In this document: positions 22,901-34,240 of the stretch, in pieces
Layout: each line of letters starts with the position of its first letter
Position numbering within the stretch: the first letter of the stretch is position 1
Source of the DNA: Caenorhabditis elegans
Lineage: Eukaryota; Nematoda; Chromadorea; Rhabditida; Rhabditidae
Assembly (NCBI RefSeq): GCF_000002985.6
Contig: NC_003284.9
Coordinates: forward strand, 2,170,001-2,234,000
Length of the DNA stretch: 64,000 bases
Direction of reading: 5' to 3'
Position numbers and translations under genes: made by a program
The notes under the pieces: generated by a model
Told to the model about the DNA's origin: nothing
The model's input: the letters and a program-made list of their open reading frames with translations, nothing else
Databases searched by the model: none

Positions 22901-25386
22901 GCGAAGACGGAGGTGATATCGGAGACGCCACTGTGAAAGTGACCTATCAAATTGATCATATACTACGTATGCAAGTATACAAGTGAGTTTTTACTGTATG
23001 TTTAAAACTTAAATTAACGTACTCACTATCAGAAGGGAACATTTTTAAAATTTCTACGGTTTTTTAATACTTCACGTGCACTCAGAAAGTCCCATTTTGC
23101 TTTGATCTTCGAAAAATGCGGAAAGTGAGTCGCAGACATCTCATCCGATTTTGCACGGTTAAGAGCGCGCTGACGACACAATTTTTCTGGTAATTAATTC
23201 CCGCTTTCTCTTGTAGATCAAACTGTAATGAGACAGCCTGACACCACGTGCAACTTATATATTTTTACTGCGTTTCAATGGTCCGTATTAAAGCGTTTGG
23301 GATATTGCTCTGAAACATGCGTATGACACCATAATAAAAAAATAATTTCTTCAACTTTTTTTTTGAAAATTAGAAAAAACTTATTTTGCCACTTTTTTCA
23401 AAGTCGTTGATCAAAAAAGTGCCGGCAAATTTTAAGGTCTACTTATGGCAGTTCGATAATTTCGGAAAAAGTGACCAAAAATCTGTTATCCCCTATTTTA
23501 GTGGGAATATTAAATTGCAGGCCACTTCTCGATCTTCTCTTTCTCGCTGGGGACGTTCAACCATTGACAGCATCACTTGTGGCTGTTATTGAAGCACTTC
23601 CAAAAGTCGAGCTGGGACCAGTTTCTCGATCTTTGGTTGAACTTATGGCTCAGTCGGATCGTATTCGACCGGTGCTCAGTTCGCTTTACGTCAATAGCAT
23701 CCTGAAGTGCCAGTGAGTAATTTCACACAATGTGCGGGAAGTTTAATTTTTTTTTTCGAATTCAGAGATGAAAATACATTATTCCGAGGGCAATCGCTTT
23801 CTGGCAAAATGCTTTTCGAAATATTGACGACTTATGGTAAAATGTATCTGATCACAACATTAAAACCTGTAGTGGATAAGGTAAGTCGTTATATTTTTCA
23901 AATATAATCGCACTGAAAGTATTCTTTTCAGATCTACAAAGAACGAAAAAACTGTGAAGTGGATCCAGCAAGAGTAGCTGTTGGGGCTTCTCTTGAAAAA
24001 AACAGAAACAACTTACTGGTGTATTTTCAAATGCTCTTTGAACGTGTGACAACAAGTTCAACAAACTGCCCTCATTTAATCAAACAACTGCTTTACGATT
24101 TAAGGAATGTGGTTGGAACTCATAGTTGTGAGTAGTTCTTTTTCAGAAGAAAAACACCTTGAAAATCAAAATTACAGCTCGTTCTGGTGTTCAGCGTCTT
24201 GCAGTTTCATCATTTGTGATAATGAGGTTCTTCGCCGCTGCTATCCTTAATCCAAAGGCGTTTGAAATTCGGAAAGATCAACCTGACCTACGAGTTTCTC
24301 GCACATTACTTCTCCTGTCAAAATTGCTTCAAAGGCTGTCTAACTGTAGTGTCAGTGAAGGACCATTATCATCGAAGGTAAAATTCAAAGGAGAATTATT
24401 AGTATATCCACACTTTTTTTCCAGGAAATTTGGCTGAATGGAGTTTTTGAAACAGTTACTAGCGAGCAGCACAAAAGTGTTATGGCCTCATTTTTAGACA
24501 ATATTTCTCTGGTTGGAGATAGATCGGAGCCACAAAAATGCACAGTTTTTAAGGTACAAAAACTATCTACAATTTATTATTTTATTAATTTGTTATTTTT
24601 AGTTTGGAAACCTTCAACAAGTTGACCGAAGCCGCCTGGCTTGGAAGAAAGTTCTACACTACAAAAAACGATATGTGCAATTAACAAACACACATTTGAT
24701 CTGGCAAAAGGATGTGCAGTGTGCTCCTAAAGGAACAGTTCCTTTATCAGATATCAAGTTTGTGAATGTTGACAACAAAAACATCATAACGATTGTCTGT
24801 GAGACTATGCAGCTGCAATTTGAAGCTCCCGGAGGTGTAGAAGCAACTGACTGGTAATTTAATGAGATTCACTTTTTTTAAAATTGATTCAATTTCAATT
24901 TCAGGCTGAATGCAATCGAGAGGCAGCGAAATCGTGCTGCACACGAAATTGCAGAAACGCCTGGAGAGCACTTCTTCGTTGACGCTGAAAGACACGTGGA
25001 TAAAATTCATGTAACATTTCTCACTTATTTTTTCAAGACTATTAATATTATATTCAGACTCTGCTATACAAATACCGCGAGACAATGATTGAATGGAGGG
25101 ACCAACTGCAATCAAACGTCGAGTTGGACGAGAAAACGGCGCCGGAACTGCTAAAAGCCAGCTATGTCGTTGAAGAAGAGCGACAATCGCATAAAGACTC
25201 ACTTATTGCGACCCTCTGTTCCACGATCGACGTCACGGATGCCATTCAGTTAGCACATACGGAGTACGAGAAGGAGAACAAAGTGAGTAGAAGAATAGAT
25301 GCAATTATAACAGCAAAAAAACGTCAAAAATCTTTCAGTGTCAAGTGAAAATTGAAGAAGCTCCGGCGGAATGCAGTTATAAGTGA
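10898..25386 (+). CDS. gap-1: GAP1-family RasGAP with C2, C2, RasGAP, PH domains
   Basis: Nineteen exons: 10898-11572, 12398-12598, 13082-13195, 13245-13373, 13424-13525, 14436-14599, 15767-15840, 16727-16901, 22521-22599, 22669-22982, 23521-23712, 23766-23880, 23932-24127, 24178-24377, 24425-24553, 24603-24853, 24905-25010, 25058-25282 and 25339-25386; 1162 residues. Residues 1-407 are acidic and serine-rich with no known domain. Two C2 domains follow (about 420-540 and 545-690), then RasGAP (about 690-950) with the arginine-finger segment TLFRGQSLS (Arg747) and SSFVIMRFFAAAILNP in place of the usual FLR block. A PH domain follows (954-1038); no Btk-type zinc knuckle is seen. The family speeds GTP hydrolysis by Ras, so it should dampen LET-60 signalling. 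The name rests on family and expected X-linked location. The N-terminal 407 residues could be an isoform-specific addition. Confidence 0.82.
12000..12360. repeat. Dispersed AT-rich repeat, RasGAP intron 1
   Basis: A block with GGCAATTTCGGAGTTTTTGC, a CTATTGCAATGTTG motif, then ATGGCAAAAACTGTGTAATT and GACCGTCAATAAAAAG follows the order of the copies near 4436, 18600 and 52300. It fills part of the 825 bp first intron. Confidence 0.5.
13640..13652 (+). repeat. G13 homopolymer
   Basis: Thirteen uninterrupted G within the 910 bp intron between RasGAP exons 5 and 6. It can form a G-quadruplex. Confidence 0.9.
15436..15455 (-). repeat. C20 homopolymer (G20 on minus strand)
   Basis: Twenty uninterrupted C within the intron between RasGAP exons 6 and 7, followed by CT-rich sequence. 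Confidence 0.9.
17925..17939 (-). repeat. C15 homopolymer (G15 on minus strand)
   Basis: Fifteen uninterrupted C followed by an A-rich run in the large RasGAP intron. Confidence 0.9.
18470..18720. repeat. Dispersed AT-rich repeat, RasGAP large intron
   Basis: It contains AATGGCGAAAACTCAGTAAT, TGCCACTTTCTGACTATCA and ATTTGGCCATTTTGGGGC, in the same order as the other copies in this window. Confidence 0.55.
22504..22599 (+). promoter_or_regulatory. Possible internal start for short RasGAP form
   Basis: An ATG at 22504 reads straight through the acceptor of the exon at 22521 in the same frame as the spliced form. The AG before the exon and its first A make AGA, just as the splice junction does. 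Starting here would give about 623 residues: a partial C2B, RasGAP and PH. It sits at the end of the 5.6 kb intron, where a second promoter would fit. Whether it is used is inference. Confidence 0.4.
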
Positions 25387-25458
25387 CTGTATCATATATT
25401 GATGATATCAACAATAATAAGGCATAATTCCAAAATTCACAACTCATAATGTTACCTA

Positions 25459-26163
25459 CAGTGCCGGTCAATATTATCTTTGAATTTGGTTTTTTGGTGA
25501 TTTACCCAAGTTGAAAAAACACGTATTACTCCAATACTATAATAGCTAGGAAAATATTTTTAACTGAAAAAATATTTCGAATTGCTTTTTCTACATCATT
25601 AATTTTGTAAAAATGATATAATTCTATTCCGAAAAAGTTCAAGCAGGTGACATCCGACGGGTCGGTTATTTTTGTCTAGAGTAGCTAATTGACAGACACT
25701 TGGCAATTTCATAAAACAAAGTTTAATAGGAAAATAACCTCCTTTAAATTTTCTACATTTTGCAAAATGCCGTTTTGTCACAGTGTGAAGAAAACTGATT
25801 TCTGAATAGGTTAATTAGAAATACAAAATTTGAACTTCCTGTTTATTTTTTTTTATAATTTTTCTTGGTCATTTTGTGAGAAAATAGAAATTTGCAAGAA
25901 GTAGATAATTTTATGAAGATAATTTTCGTATTTTACTTTGTTTTGTAAAAACATGCCTCCAGGATGCCAGCTCTGTTTCTTTTTTCCGGAACATAGTTAT
26001 ATGTATGATTTTGACAAATTCAGAAATGTAGTAAAACTGACAAAAGTTTGTTTAAAAAAAAACGATATTTTGTTAAATCTTCTATCATTTGAGATACACA
26101 TGTTTGAACAATTCAAAAAAACCACCGCAAAACCAAAAGCAAATAGAATATCGACTGGCACTA
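25459..26163. mobile_element. Degraded mariner-type foldback element
   Basis: The left end CAGTGCCGGTCAATATTATC and the reverse complement of the right end, TAGTGCCAGTCGATATTCTA, match with some divergence. TA flanks both ends (25457-25458 and 26164-26165). Weak inverted similarity continues inwards for at least 100 bp. No intact transposase is seen. It begins about 70 bp after the RasGAP stop codon, so it may lie inside or next to the 3' UTR. The end motif is shared with the elements at 743-1671 and 6502-6607. Confidence 0.75.
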
Positions 26164-26603
26164 TACAATGCATACCTAGAAAGGCTACAAATGTTTTGTG
26201 TATGACATAATAATGCCCTTACCATCCCCGTAGTAGCCGGTGCGCATATCAAATCGATCTTAAAGCTCTTGTGATTCAAACCGTTTTTCCCTATTCTGAC
26301 CAAAGTGTTATAATACAAGCCAAAAATTCCCTTTAACAAAACCCCACCTAATGGTAACTGTCATACTTCACTTATCATAGTATTTTGTCCAGGCCAGACT
26401 TATGCCATACCCCCTCAAACCTGTTATATTTTGTTTCAATGTACCGATCTCACAATCATATGCTTGTTGTTCAATTCATTTCTTTCTCTGCAAAATTATA
26501 TGAACCGTCATTATTTTTTGAAATGGGTTTTAGAAACATTTATTTGAAGAATATAGATTGTCTAAAAAACAATACAGAATAAAAACAATAACGCCATCCC
26601 CGT

Positions 26604-29600
26604 CTACGCTAATAAATTCGGGGTTATCGCATCAGAAATTGCCAGAGACGTTTGAAGAGTTAGACGAGCACATTCTTGTCCAATTTGGAGAGATTCGACG
26701 ACTGTTTTGTTATGAGCCAATCCAGCAATTACTCCACTGTTGAAACTATCACCGGCACCGGAAACCGATACGACTTTGTTCATTTGAAGTGGAGGTGGGA
26801 GCGATTGGAATTCAAGTTGGCCAAGTTTATTTCTGAAAATAAATTTTATACATATTAGTTTAGAACACTTAGAATGGAATGGTCAAATATCTTTTTTCAA
26901 AAAACCTTTTCAGGCAATTTTTGGAAAATTGTTCATTTAGCGAGGCGGGCACGGCAGGTGTTTCGCGTCTGCAAGGAAGCCCTATTCAGCACAACAGTAA
27001 TAGTTGCGTTTTAAAATTCAAGCTTGGCAATTTGTAGAAAATGCAAAATACCCTACCTATATACCACTGCCGATCCCTTATTCGCCAATGTCACAATAAA
27101 AATGGAAGTATTGAGTAGCAGCTTAGTTTTCTCCTTTTCTATAAGTTCCAGCACACCATCGGCTGTATCAATGACCGACGGATCTACGGAGACGTGACAG
27201 AGTTTAGCCCATTTCAGAAACTCATTGGCATTTGGCGATGCGGCAGTTACAGCTCCAACCAAGCCTGTGTCGAACACCTTTTTCACTTTGTCAATGTCCG
27301 TGGGCTCGAGCCAAACTGAAGCCTTGTATATTTTTGTCTGTTTTTGTTAATTCTATGTAAGTCACCATACCTTGTTTATCATGTTTCTTTGCAATTTCTA
27401 AAACTCTGGCCATAACTGGAACTGATAGATTTGAATCAAGAAGAATGAAATCTGATGATTCCAATGCATCTTCATTGCTTTCAACCTGAAAAAACAACTA
27501 TTTTTTGCCTCGTATCCTATTATACCCACCAATGACGGAGTAATGACACTCAGAAGTGGCTCACAAGTAACAATTCCATATTTCACGTTTCCTTTCACGT
27601 TGACTGCTAAATAAGTGCAAGTTGGTTTGTTGCTTATAATCTTTACTCGATTAATATCCTAAACGACACGAAAATTTCCATGAGAAACAACAAAAAAATT
27701 TCCTACAATTTTATGACTGTTCTGTCTGAAGAAATGTCCGTTGTTGTCATCGCCAATAGCAGAAATGAAAACTGAATCACATCCAAGCCTGAAATAAAAA
27801 ATATATTTTAAGATAAAGCTATTTTCAAATCAAGCACTTTGCGCGCCGTGGCTCAAGCCTGCAATACAGTTAAAGTTCAATTGAAGTGCAAAACTATCAG
27901 ACAAAAGTCAATCAAACAATTGATCGTACACAAAACAATTACAAAACTGAACAACGATCTTGGGATGTTTGTCAAAATAAGAGCAGAAAAAAATCGAATT
28001 CCAAAGAGACCGAGTTCAAATTACTTTTTCGCTCTTTTGCGATCCACACAAATACCTCGGCAACATTTACTTTCGTTTGAGCATCAGGTTTGGTGGTATT
28101 GTGTTGTCGGTCATCTTTGAAGTTTACAGTGACATTGTACTATCTTGATGTGATGAGAAGTTAAAAGGTCTCGCTTGTGCTTTTGGTTTGAACAAAAAAT
28201 GAAAGCCACAAGTCCATAAATGCAAATGGACTTGATTAGTTTTATGACATTTTGTATTTCTGTATTTGGTTTAGTATACCGGGGGTGGATTGCTGTTTTT
28301 CAAATTTTTGCCAAATTCGGCAAATCGGCGAATTTGCCAGAAAACGGCAATGGCCAAAAATTATCGGCAAATTAAGGTTTTACACATTTTTTCTTTAACT
28401 CTATACACATTTAAATTTTGAACCGCAAAATTGTACGCATCCTACGGATCACCCTACATCTATTTTGAAAGTAAGCAATTTATATGTGAATATAATTCAA
28501 AAACAGGAAAACATTTCATAATGGCACGGTTCAGTGTTTTCGCCTTATCGAAAATCCTTTTAGAAATTTCCGGCAAACTGATACCGGCAAACGGCAAATT
28601 AGCAAATTGCCGGAGTTGAGCAATTCCGGCAAGTTTGCCGATTTGCCGAACGGCAATTACCCACCCCTCATTTGAACACTACATTTTCACATCATTCCAA
28701 TTATTTATCCCAATATGCACTGTACTTTGACCACGCTACAAATTCTTAGCAATTTTTTTTCTTCAATTCAAAACAAAAATGGTCAGGAAGAAAAACATAT
28801 CATTTCGATTTCTTGTGAATGTATGAAAACTGTGTGCCAAAAGTGAAAGTGGTGGTGCGTCTTTTAGCGCGACGCACAAGCGATGACATTCTAATTTACG
28901 AGTATTTCTGACCTTGCTAATGCATCCGCGTGATTCCTTGCTACTCCTCCCATTCGCTGTACCACTTGTCCGTTGTATGAGCCGCCATCATCCTGAAATC
29001 ATTTAAGTGTTACCGGATATTATATATATTGGAGTTCAATATCAAATTCTCAATCTCAATTCTTTAGAAAAAAAAACATTATGTGCTTTGAAGCGATCAC
29101 TTAAATGTGTGACAGTAGCGCATTGATACTTTGTTCAAATAGCAATGAATCAGAAAGCTTGCTCTCCGATTGGCAGTGTGCCGGAAGCTTCTGCCACACA
29201 GTTTTCATTTATTTTATTTTGTTCTTTCTCTTTTTTTGTCTTGGCCTCCCACTTTTCATCAATCATACAGACGAGCCATCAGCACTGTTTCTCTCACAAT
29301 CAATCCTCGTAGAGAGAGAGAGAAAGAAGAAACAAACATGTGCGAGGTGTGTGTTTTCCTGTTCGTCTTTCTTTTCAAAAATCTTTCCCCGTTCCTGTTT
29401 TTTGTACCTTCATCATTGATTTTCAGAATCACTTTGCCATAATTATAACAAGTTTTCAGCATGCGGTTTGGTAAAGCGGCATGGCTTTATGGGAGCAATA
29501 TGATACTCCTGCTTGCCGTTTTTCTCTTTCTTGGCGCCACGATTGTCATGCTCACAAGCCCATTATTCGTGCTGATTCCTATCAAAAAGAATGATCCATA

Positions 29601-32600
29601 TGTTCTTGGATACTGCTTCATCAATATTTGTTTGGTGAGTAGTGCAAAGCTCCGAACTTAATAGTTTCACTATGTATCATCAAAAACCATTGTTTTCAGG
29701 CACTTTTGTGTATCGCATCAATTGTTGCAATTCGGAAAAGACAAATTGGCGTTGTCGTTTTTTGTCATTGGATAAAGTGCTGTACACTTATTGTGGATGC
29801 TGTCATGGTTTTCGTTTTTGCAAGCATCATGTCCACAGCTCACACCTCGCTATATTCCCACATTCAAGTACTTCACAATAGCAGTGTAAGTATTCAAGAT
29901 TTTGAAATCCGGGAGAAAAACCAAGTATACAGTTAGGTTGATTTTTTAAAGTTAAACCAGTACAGTTTGTGCAGAACAAAACGTGGAAAAATAGGAGTTA
30001 TTAAACTCATTGAGGAATACTAATTATTGATACAGTGTGTCCAATTTCTACAAGACCTCCTTTTTAATGATTTGAAAACTCGCACTGACAAAAAACCTAT
30101 GCAGCATTGTTTTCAGCCTAGTTCAGCCTACCAAATTATTAGTCTATCACTCTGACCAAAAAAAATCAGATGGTCTTGATTACACATTTTAGCACATATA
30201 CGTGGAATTTGGGATCTCATGACTTTTCCGCTCCCGGCGCAGTTCTTATTGCTAAATTGTTTCAAAAAGTTTGAATACATTCGGTTGCAATTATGATCAA
30301 CTTTAATTACATTTATTATAGTCCAAAAATGCTGAAAATTATACTAGAACACTGAAAACATTTTCAGATTTTTCAATATCACCATGCAAAATTTTGATAA
30401 ATTGTGTAATTTTTTAACACGTGTTATTAATTTTCAGAAAGAACTATGCTCTGTCTGGGATAACGTCTATCAGACTTTGATTTGCTGCCCACCCGAAGAA
30501 GTGTTACAAACATGTGCAGGTATCTAGTTTCTACAGTTGTTCCCCTCATAAAATTCTGTATTTCAGATTTTCTAAACGTTACAAAATCGTTTTGCCCAAC
30601 TGGACATTCCAATGACTGCTATATTCATCTCAAGAGGTAACATATCTTTCAGGAAAAACTGAAATTATATGAACAAAAAAATCTTGCAGATGGCTCCATT
30701 CCAATACAGAAATAGTCGGATGTCTTGCTTTTTGTGTGATCACGCCGCTGAAGTTGTTCATGATCGCAGCTCTTCGAAAAGATATCGAGAAAGTTGAAAC
30801 AGAAATGGCGGAACTTGAATACTACTCTCAGATGATTAATGAATAGTAATAACTATGACTTGAGGAGCATTAATAATCAACAATTATATTTCAGTGACCG
30901 CCATGGAGATGGTTACATCGAGAGCTTCAAGAGCAATATCAACTTGGCTGACAGCACGTCAACCCAAACATCAGGAATCAGCCGCGTTAAAAGTTTCCCA
31001 GGATATTCACCTTTCTTGAAGCACTCTGTAATCGAGGAGGTGGAGAACGAATTTACGGTCCGTGGGGATGAAATTCGGGAAGAGCTACAACAAGCGATTG
31101 CTGCTCATAATGCACGACAACTTGAGGCGGCTGCTGTTACTGAACAGTTTTAATTTTTGGGGGTTCAGTTCAGTTTCTCCTTTTTTCATTCCGACAGTTC
31201 AGGGGTTTTTGTGAAAGTGTTTGCAAGGGTGTGATGTTGGTATAAGAGATGTTGTTGGTAAAATAATATTTTGATGAATCTTACTAGTTCGGCAATTTGT
31301 CACAACTTATACACCAACTTTTGCAACGTTTCTACGAACTATAGAAACATATCTACAACTTTGGCCAAGCACTTTCTACTAAGTTTACCTACTTTGATCA
31401 ATTTTATCCAACCTTTTTCCCAAATTTAGCAACTTCTTCGCTTGGCATTGCTAAAGTTGCAGCAGTTGGTGGATGAGTTGCAGCAAATTGTCGAGAGTGT
31501 TTCACCTAGTGTATATTATTTTTCTCTAACTTTGTTTTTAAATGAGTTTAAACGGTTTGGGCAATTTTGATCTAATAATGCAAATTTCGAATAAAATGAA
31601 CTCAAATAAACGAATTTCGTAATGAAACTTTTCAAAATTTTTTCAATAATTTTTTATGGCGGTTTCACTTGTGTCTACTTTTCTGTGCCATGTCTGAACC
31701 GTTAGGTCCCCTTCAGACAACTTTCCACGGCTCAATCACTTTAAAATCCGCAAACCACTCAAATCTCTAAGTTTCTTTCATCATAATTTTTTACGTGTTT
31801 TTCAAAAGTTTTTCTTTTCTAAATTGTCATGTTTTTTTTGGTTTTTTTTTTTTTGGTATACTCCATTCCCCAAATGTTTTTTTCTGATTTTTTTTGTTGT
31901 TGCTCATTTTCAATTGTTCTTTGTTTCATTCTCACCTTTACATCTTCACTCGTGATGGCTTCAAAGTCAACGATAGTTGCTCCGATAGAAACCTGAAAAA
32001 CAGTCGTGATCTGTTTGATACGTTTGACAAATAAATGTCATTGAAACTAGTAGGCGTTGGTTGTTTGCTAAGACAGCTTGTGTTGTTTCAAACTTTTATG
32101 AGAACAATACCACATTTCGCAAGTGAATAAAAAAAACTTTATTGTAGGTTTGACTCACCACTTTTGGTTTTCGAGTCGTTGATGCAGTTGGTTGGCTCTG
32201 TGAAATTGTAAGTGGACGTCTATCGCAGAGCTTTGCGGCTAGTCTTCCAGCAATTGACGCATTATTCTCGAGAAGTGCAATGTCTGTAAAATGACAATTA
32301 ACAGCGGAAAAATTGTTCAAAACGCATACTTGTAGCCATTGAAGCTCCTTGTGTGAGCTCGTTCACTCTTGCAAGAATGAATGGGGTGACACTTTGTGAA
32401 GCGATGTTTTGTTCACTGAAAGTAAAGTTTTGAAGCAAAACAGGGAACTTTTCAAAAAATATTTTTAAAAAGTGCAACATATTTAAATTTTAACTTACAT
32501 GGCTTCTTGAACAGCTTGGTCAATTGCTTTCTGGATCGCATCTCCATCAGCTGCATATTTTTCAGGAATAGGACAAGCCAGAATAGTTCCATAAGGTAAT

Positions 32601-33839
32601 CCGAGAGATTTCGAGGTTTCTGAAACACTTCATGACTTTACTTCATGAACCAATATTTTTCATCAACTCACTTAACAGGTGAACAACTTCTTCCAATGAT
32701 TCAGTGCAGAATTGAGCTTTTCTATCTGATGTTCTAGTGAAAAAGCTTGGAAACACATTTTCTTGCCCATAAACTATGCAGTTCACGGAATGAGTTTCAA
32801 GATATTCGACAGTTTTGGGTATGTCTAAAATGCTTTTGACTCCAGAGCACACCACACACACGGGAGTTTGCGAAAGTTCTTGAAGATCAGCCGAAACATC
32901 GAATGCTGGAAAATTTTTTTGCTGTTCGGAAAAAAAAGAACTTGAATAAATGGTAAAAAAAATTGTCCAAATTCAACAATTTTCCTAAAACTTCACGGGT
33001 CAAAAAAAAAACACCAAACACATGAAACAACTCACTCTGATCTGCACCACGATGTACTCCACCAATGCCACCTGTTGCAAATACACTGATCCCAGCTGCG
33101 TGTGCTATCTTCATAGTTGAAGCTACTGTAGTTCCTCCAACTTCTTTCTGAAATCAACATTGAAAAATTTATCATAGTAGATCAAACTTACTTTAATCAG
33201 TGTCTTTGCGATATCCCTGGAGGAAACTTTGACTGCATTCTGACTTGAAGCAAGAAGTTCCAGTTTTTCATCATCCAATCCAACATGAATCTGAATAAAA
33301 TGAAAATGTTTAGGTATACACTATTTAAAATTTTCAAAAAATGATTTTTAATTTTATAGCGTTTAAGTTTTCACAAAAATTCCTAAGAATTTTTAGTTGA
33401 TGAAACACTAATTTTGGCAGTTTTTGAATAAAAAAATATTATTGTTTTATATGAAAATATTGGTATAAAATGTCGCAGTCTGCTAGAAAAACGAACGTGG
33501 CAGCAATAAAAGTATCATTTAATAATTTAAATTTTCAGAAACAAGTTCTAGCGAAAAAACCTACTTTTCCATCAAATAACGCAATCGTAGCTGGATGACT
33601 TCCTGATGATCGAACTTTTTGCTCCAAACTTCTTGCAGTACTGCAAATAATTTTTTAATAGTTTCAAATGCATTTGCAATTCACTACCTTAAATTATGAG
33701 GGTAAGGAAGTCCATGTGTGATCACTGTACTCTCCAGCGCGACAACTCCTTCTCCGCTAGCTAGAGCCTCCTTAACTTGTGGAGAAATTTGAAGAAATTT
33801 GGAAAACGAACGTTTTTGGCCAAAAAATCGAGAACACAT
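26604..33839 (-). CDS. Bifunctional pseudouridine-5'-phosphate glycosidase / PfkB pseudouridine kinase
   Basis: Fifteen minus-strand exons: 33839-33688, 33640-33565, 33290-33192, 33147-33036, 32905-32672, 32619-32499, 32415-32330, 32283-32159, 31992-31936, 28992-28913, 27788-27707, 27658-27530, 27485-27371, 27315-27057 and 26832-26604; 651 residues. Residues about 20-345 match the PsuG (indigoidine synthase A-like) family: [15 protein letters not shown] with Glu36, [37 protein letters not shown] with the expected catalytic Lys170, and [14 protein letters not shown]. From about 355 a PfkB sugar/nucleoside kinase follows, with [23 protein letters not shown] and [12 protein letters not shown] (catalytic base Asp604). 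In such fusions the kinase phosphorylates pseudouridine and the glycosidase splits the product to uracil and ribose 5-phosphate. The basic N-terminus ([15 protein letters not shown]) could target mitochondria. Intron 9 (2.9 kb) holds an antisense gene. Confidence 0.88.
28290..28675. repeat. GGCAAATTGCCG-type dispersed repeat, copy 2
   Basis: Both ends are rich in CGGCAAATTGCCG-type words, and the right end runs into AATTACCCACCCCTCA, the complement of a GGGGTGG start. The middle part (about 28430-28475) is the inverted counterpart of that in the copy at 5745-6130. It lies in intron 10 of the pseudouridine enzyme gene. Confidence 0.7.
29461..31153 (+). CDS. Four-pass, tetraspanin-like membrane protein, nested gene
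   Basis: Six exons: 29461-29634, 29700-29885, 30438-30519, 30567-30636, 30690-30845 and 30895-31153; all phases match; 308 residues. The ATG lies one base after a TTTTCAG acceptor, typical of trans-splicing. Hydrophobic helices are at about residues 9-34, 46-67, 73-99 and 190-212. The loop between helices 3 and 4 (about 100-188) has eight cysteines including a CC pair (ICCPPEE) and NVT and NSS glycosylation sequons. The cytoplasmic C-tail is polar, with a run of alanine-rich helix near the end. The layout resembles tetraspanins, but the CCG motif is not intact, so I call it tetraspanin-like only. The whole gene lies inside intron 9 of the pseudouridine enzyme gene, on the other strand. The donor after residue 222 itself forms a stop (GAA TAG) if the intron is kept, which would remove the C-tail. 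Confidence 0.78.
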
Positions 33840-34240
33840 AGTGAGAAATAGAGAGTAATAGACCTAGAATGGGGCTCGCACTATCTACAACACTACTTTT
33901 TCTGGTTATCGAACAAGATCGATATGGAAAAAGATGGAGAGAAGAGATAAGATTGCCCTCTACACTCTGTTTTTTACTATCTCAAAAGTGTCCATCATTT
34001 GATAAGATTGTCATTTTTACGAATTTCAAAGTCCAAGCTTTTTTTTTGTGAAGATTTTATTAATCATTAAAATAAATAAATTGGAATTTTAAAAAGGTTC
34101 GATCGAGATCTCGTTAATTTTCGTCATGAAATTAGGAAAATATATTACAACAGATTAGTAAGTATTGAATAGATAAATAAATAAATGAGTAAGAAATATT
34201 AAAAAATAAGAATGAATAAATTACGTTTCCAGTGTGACAT

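Noticed and set aside
27291..27497. An apparent C-terminus for the kinase at a stop near 27291.
   Set aside because: It ignores the donor at 27370 and the acceptor ending at 27316. Splicing these restores the kinase frame through [11 protein letters not shown].
27836..27866. GCGCGCCGTGGCTCAAGCCT resembles the start of primate Alu / 7SL RNA.
   Set aside because: The match is only about 25 bp, with no continuing 7SL fold or second half. It contains an A-box-like motif by chance and lies in an intron of the pseudouridine enzyme gene.
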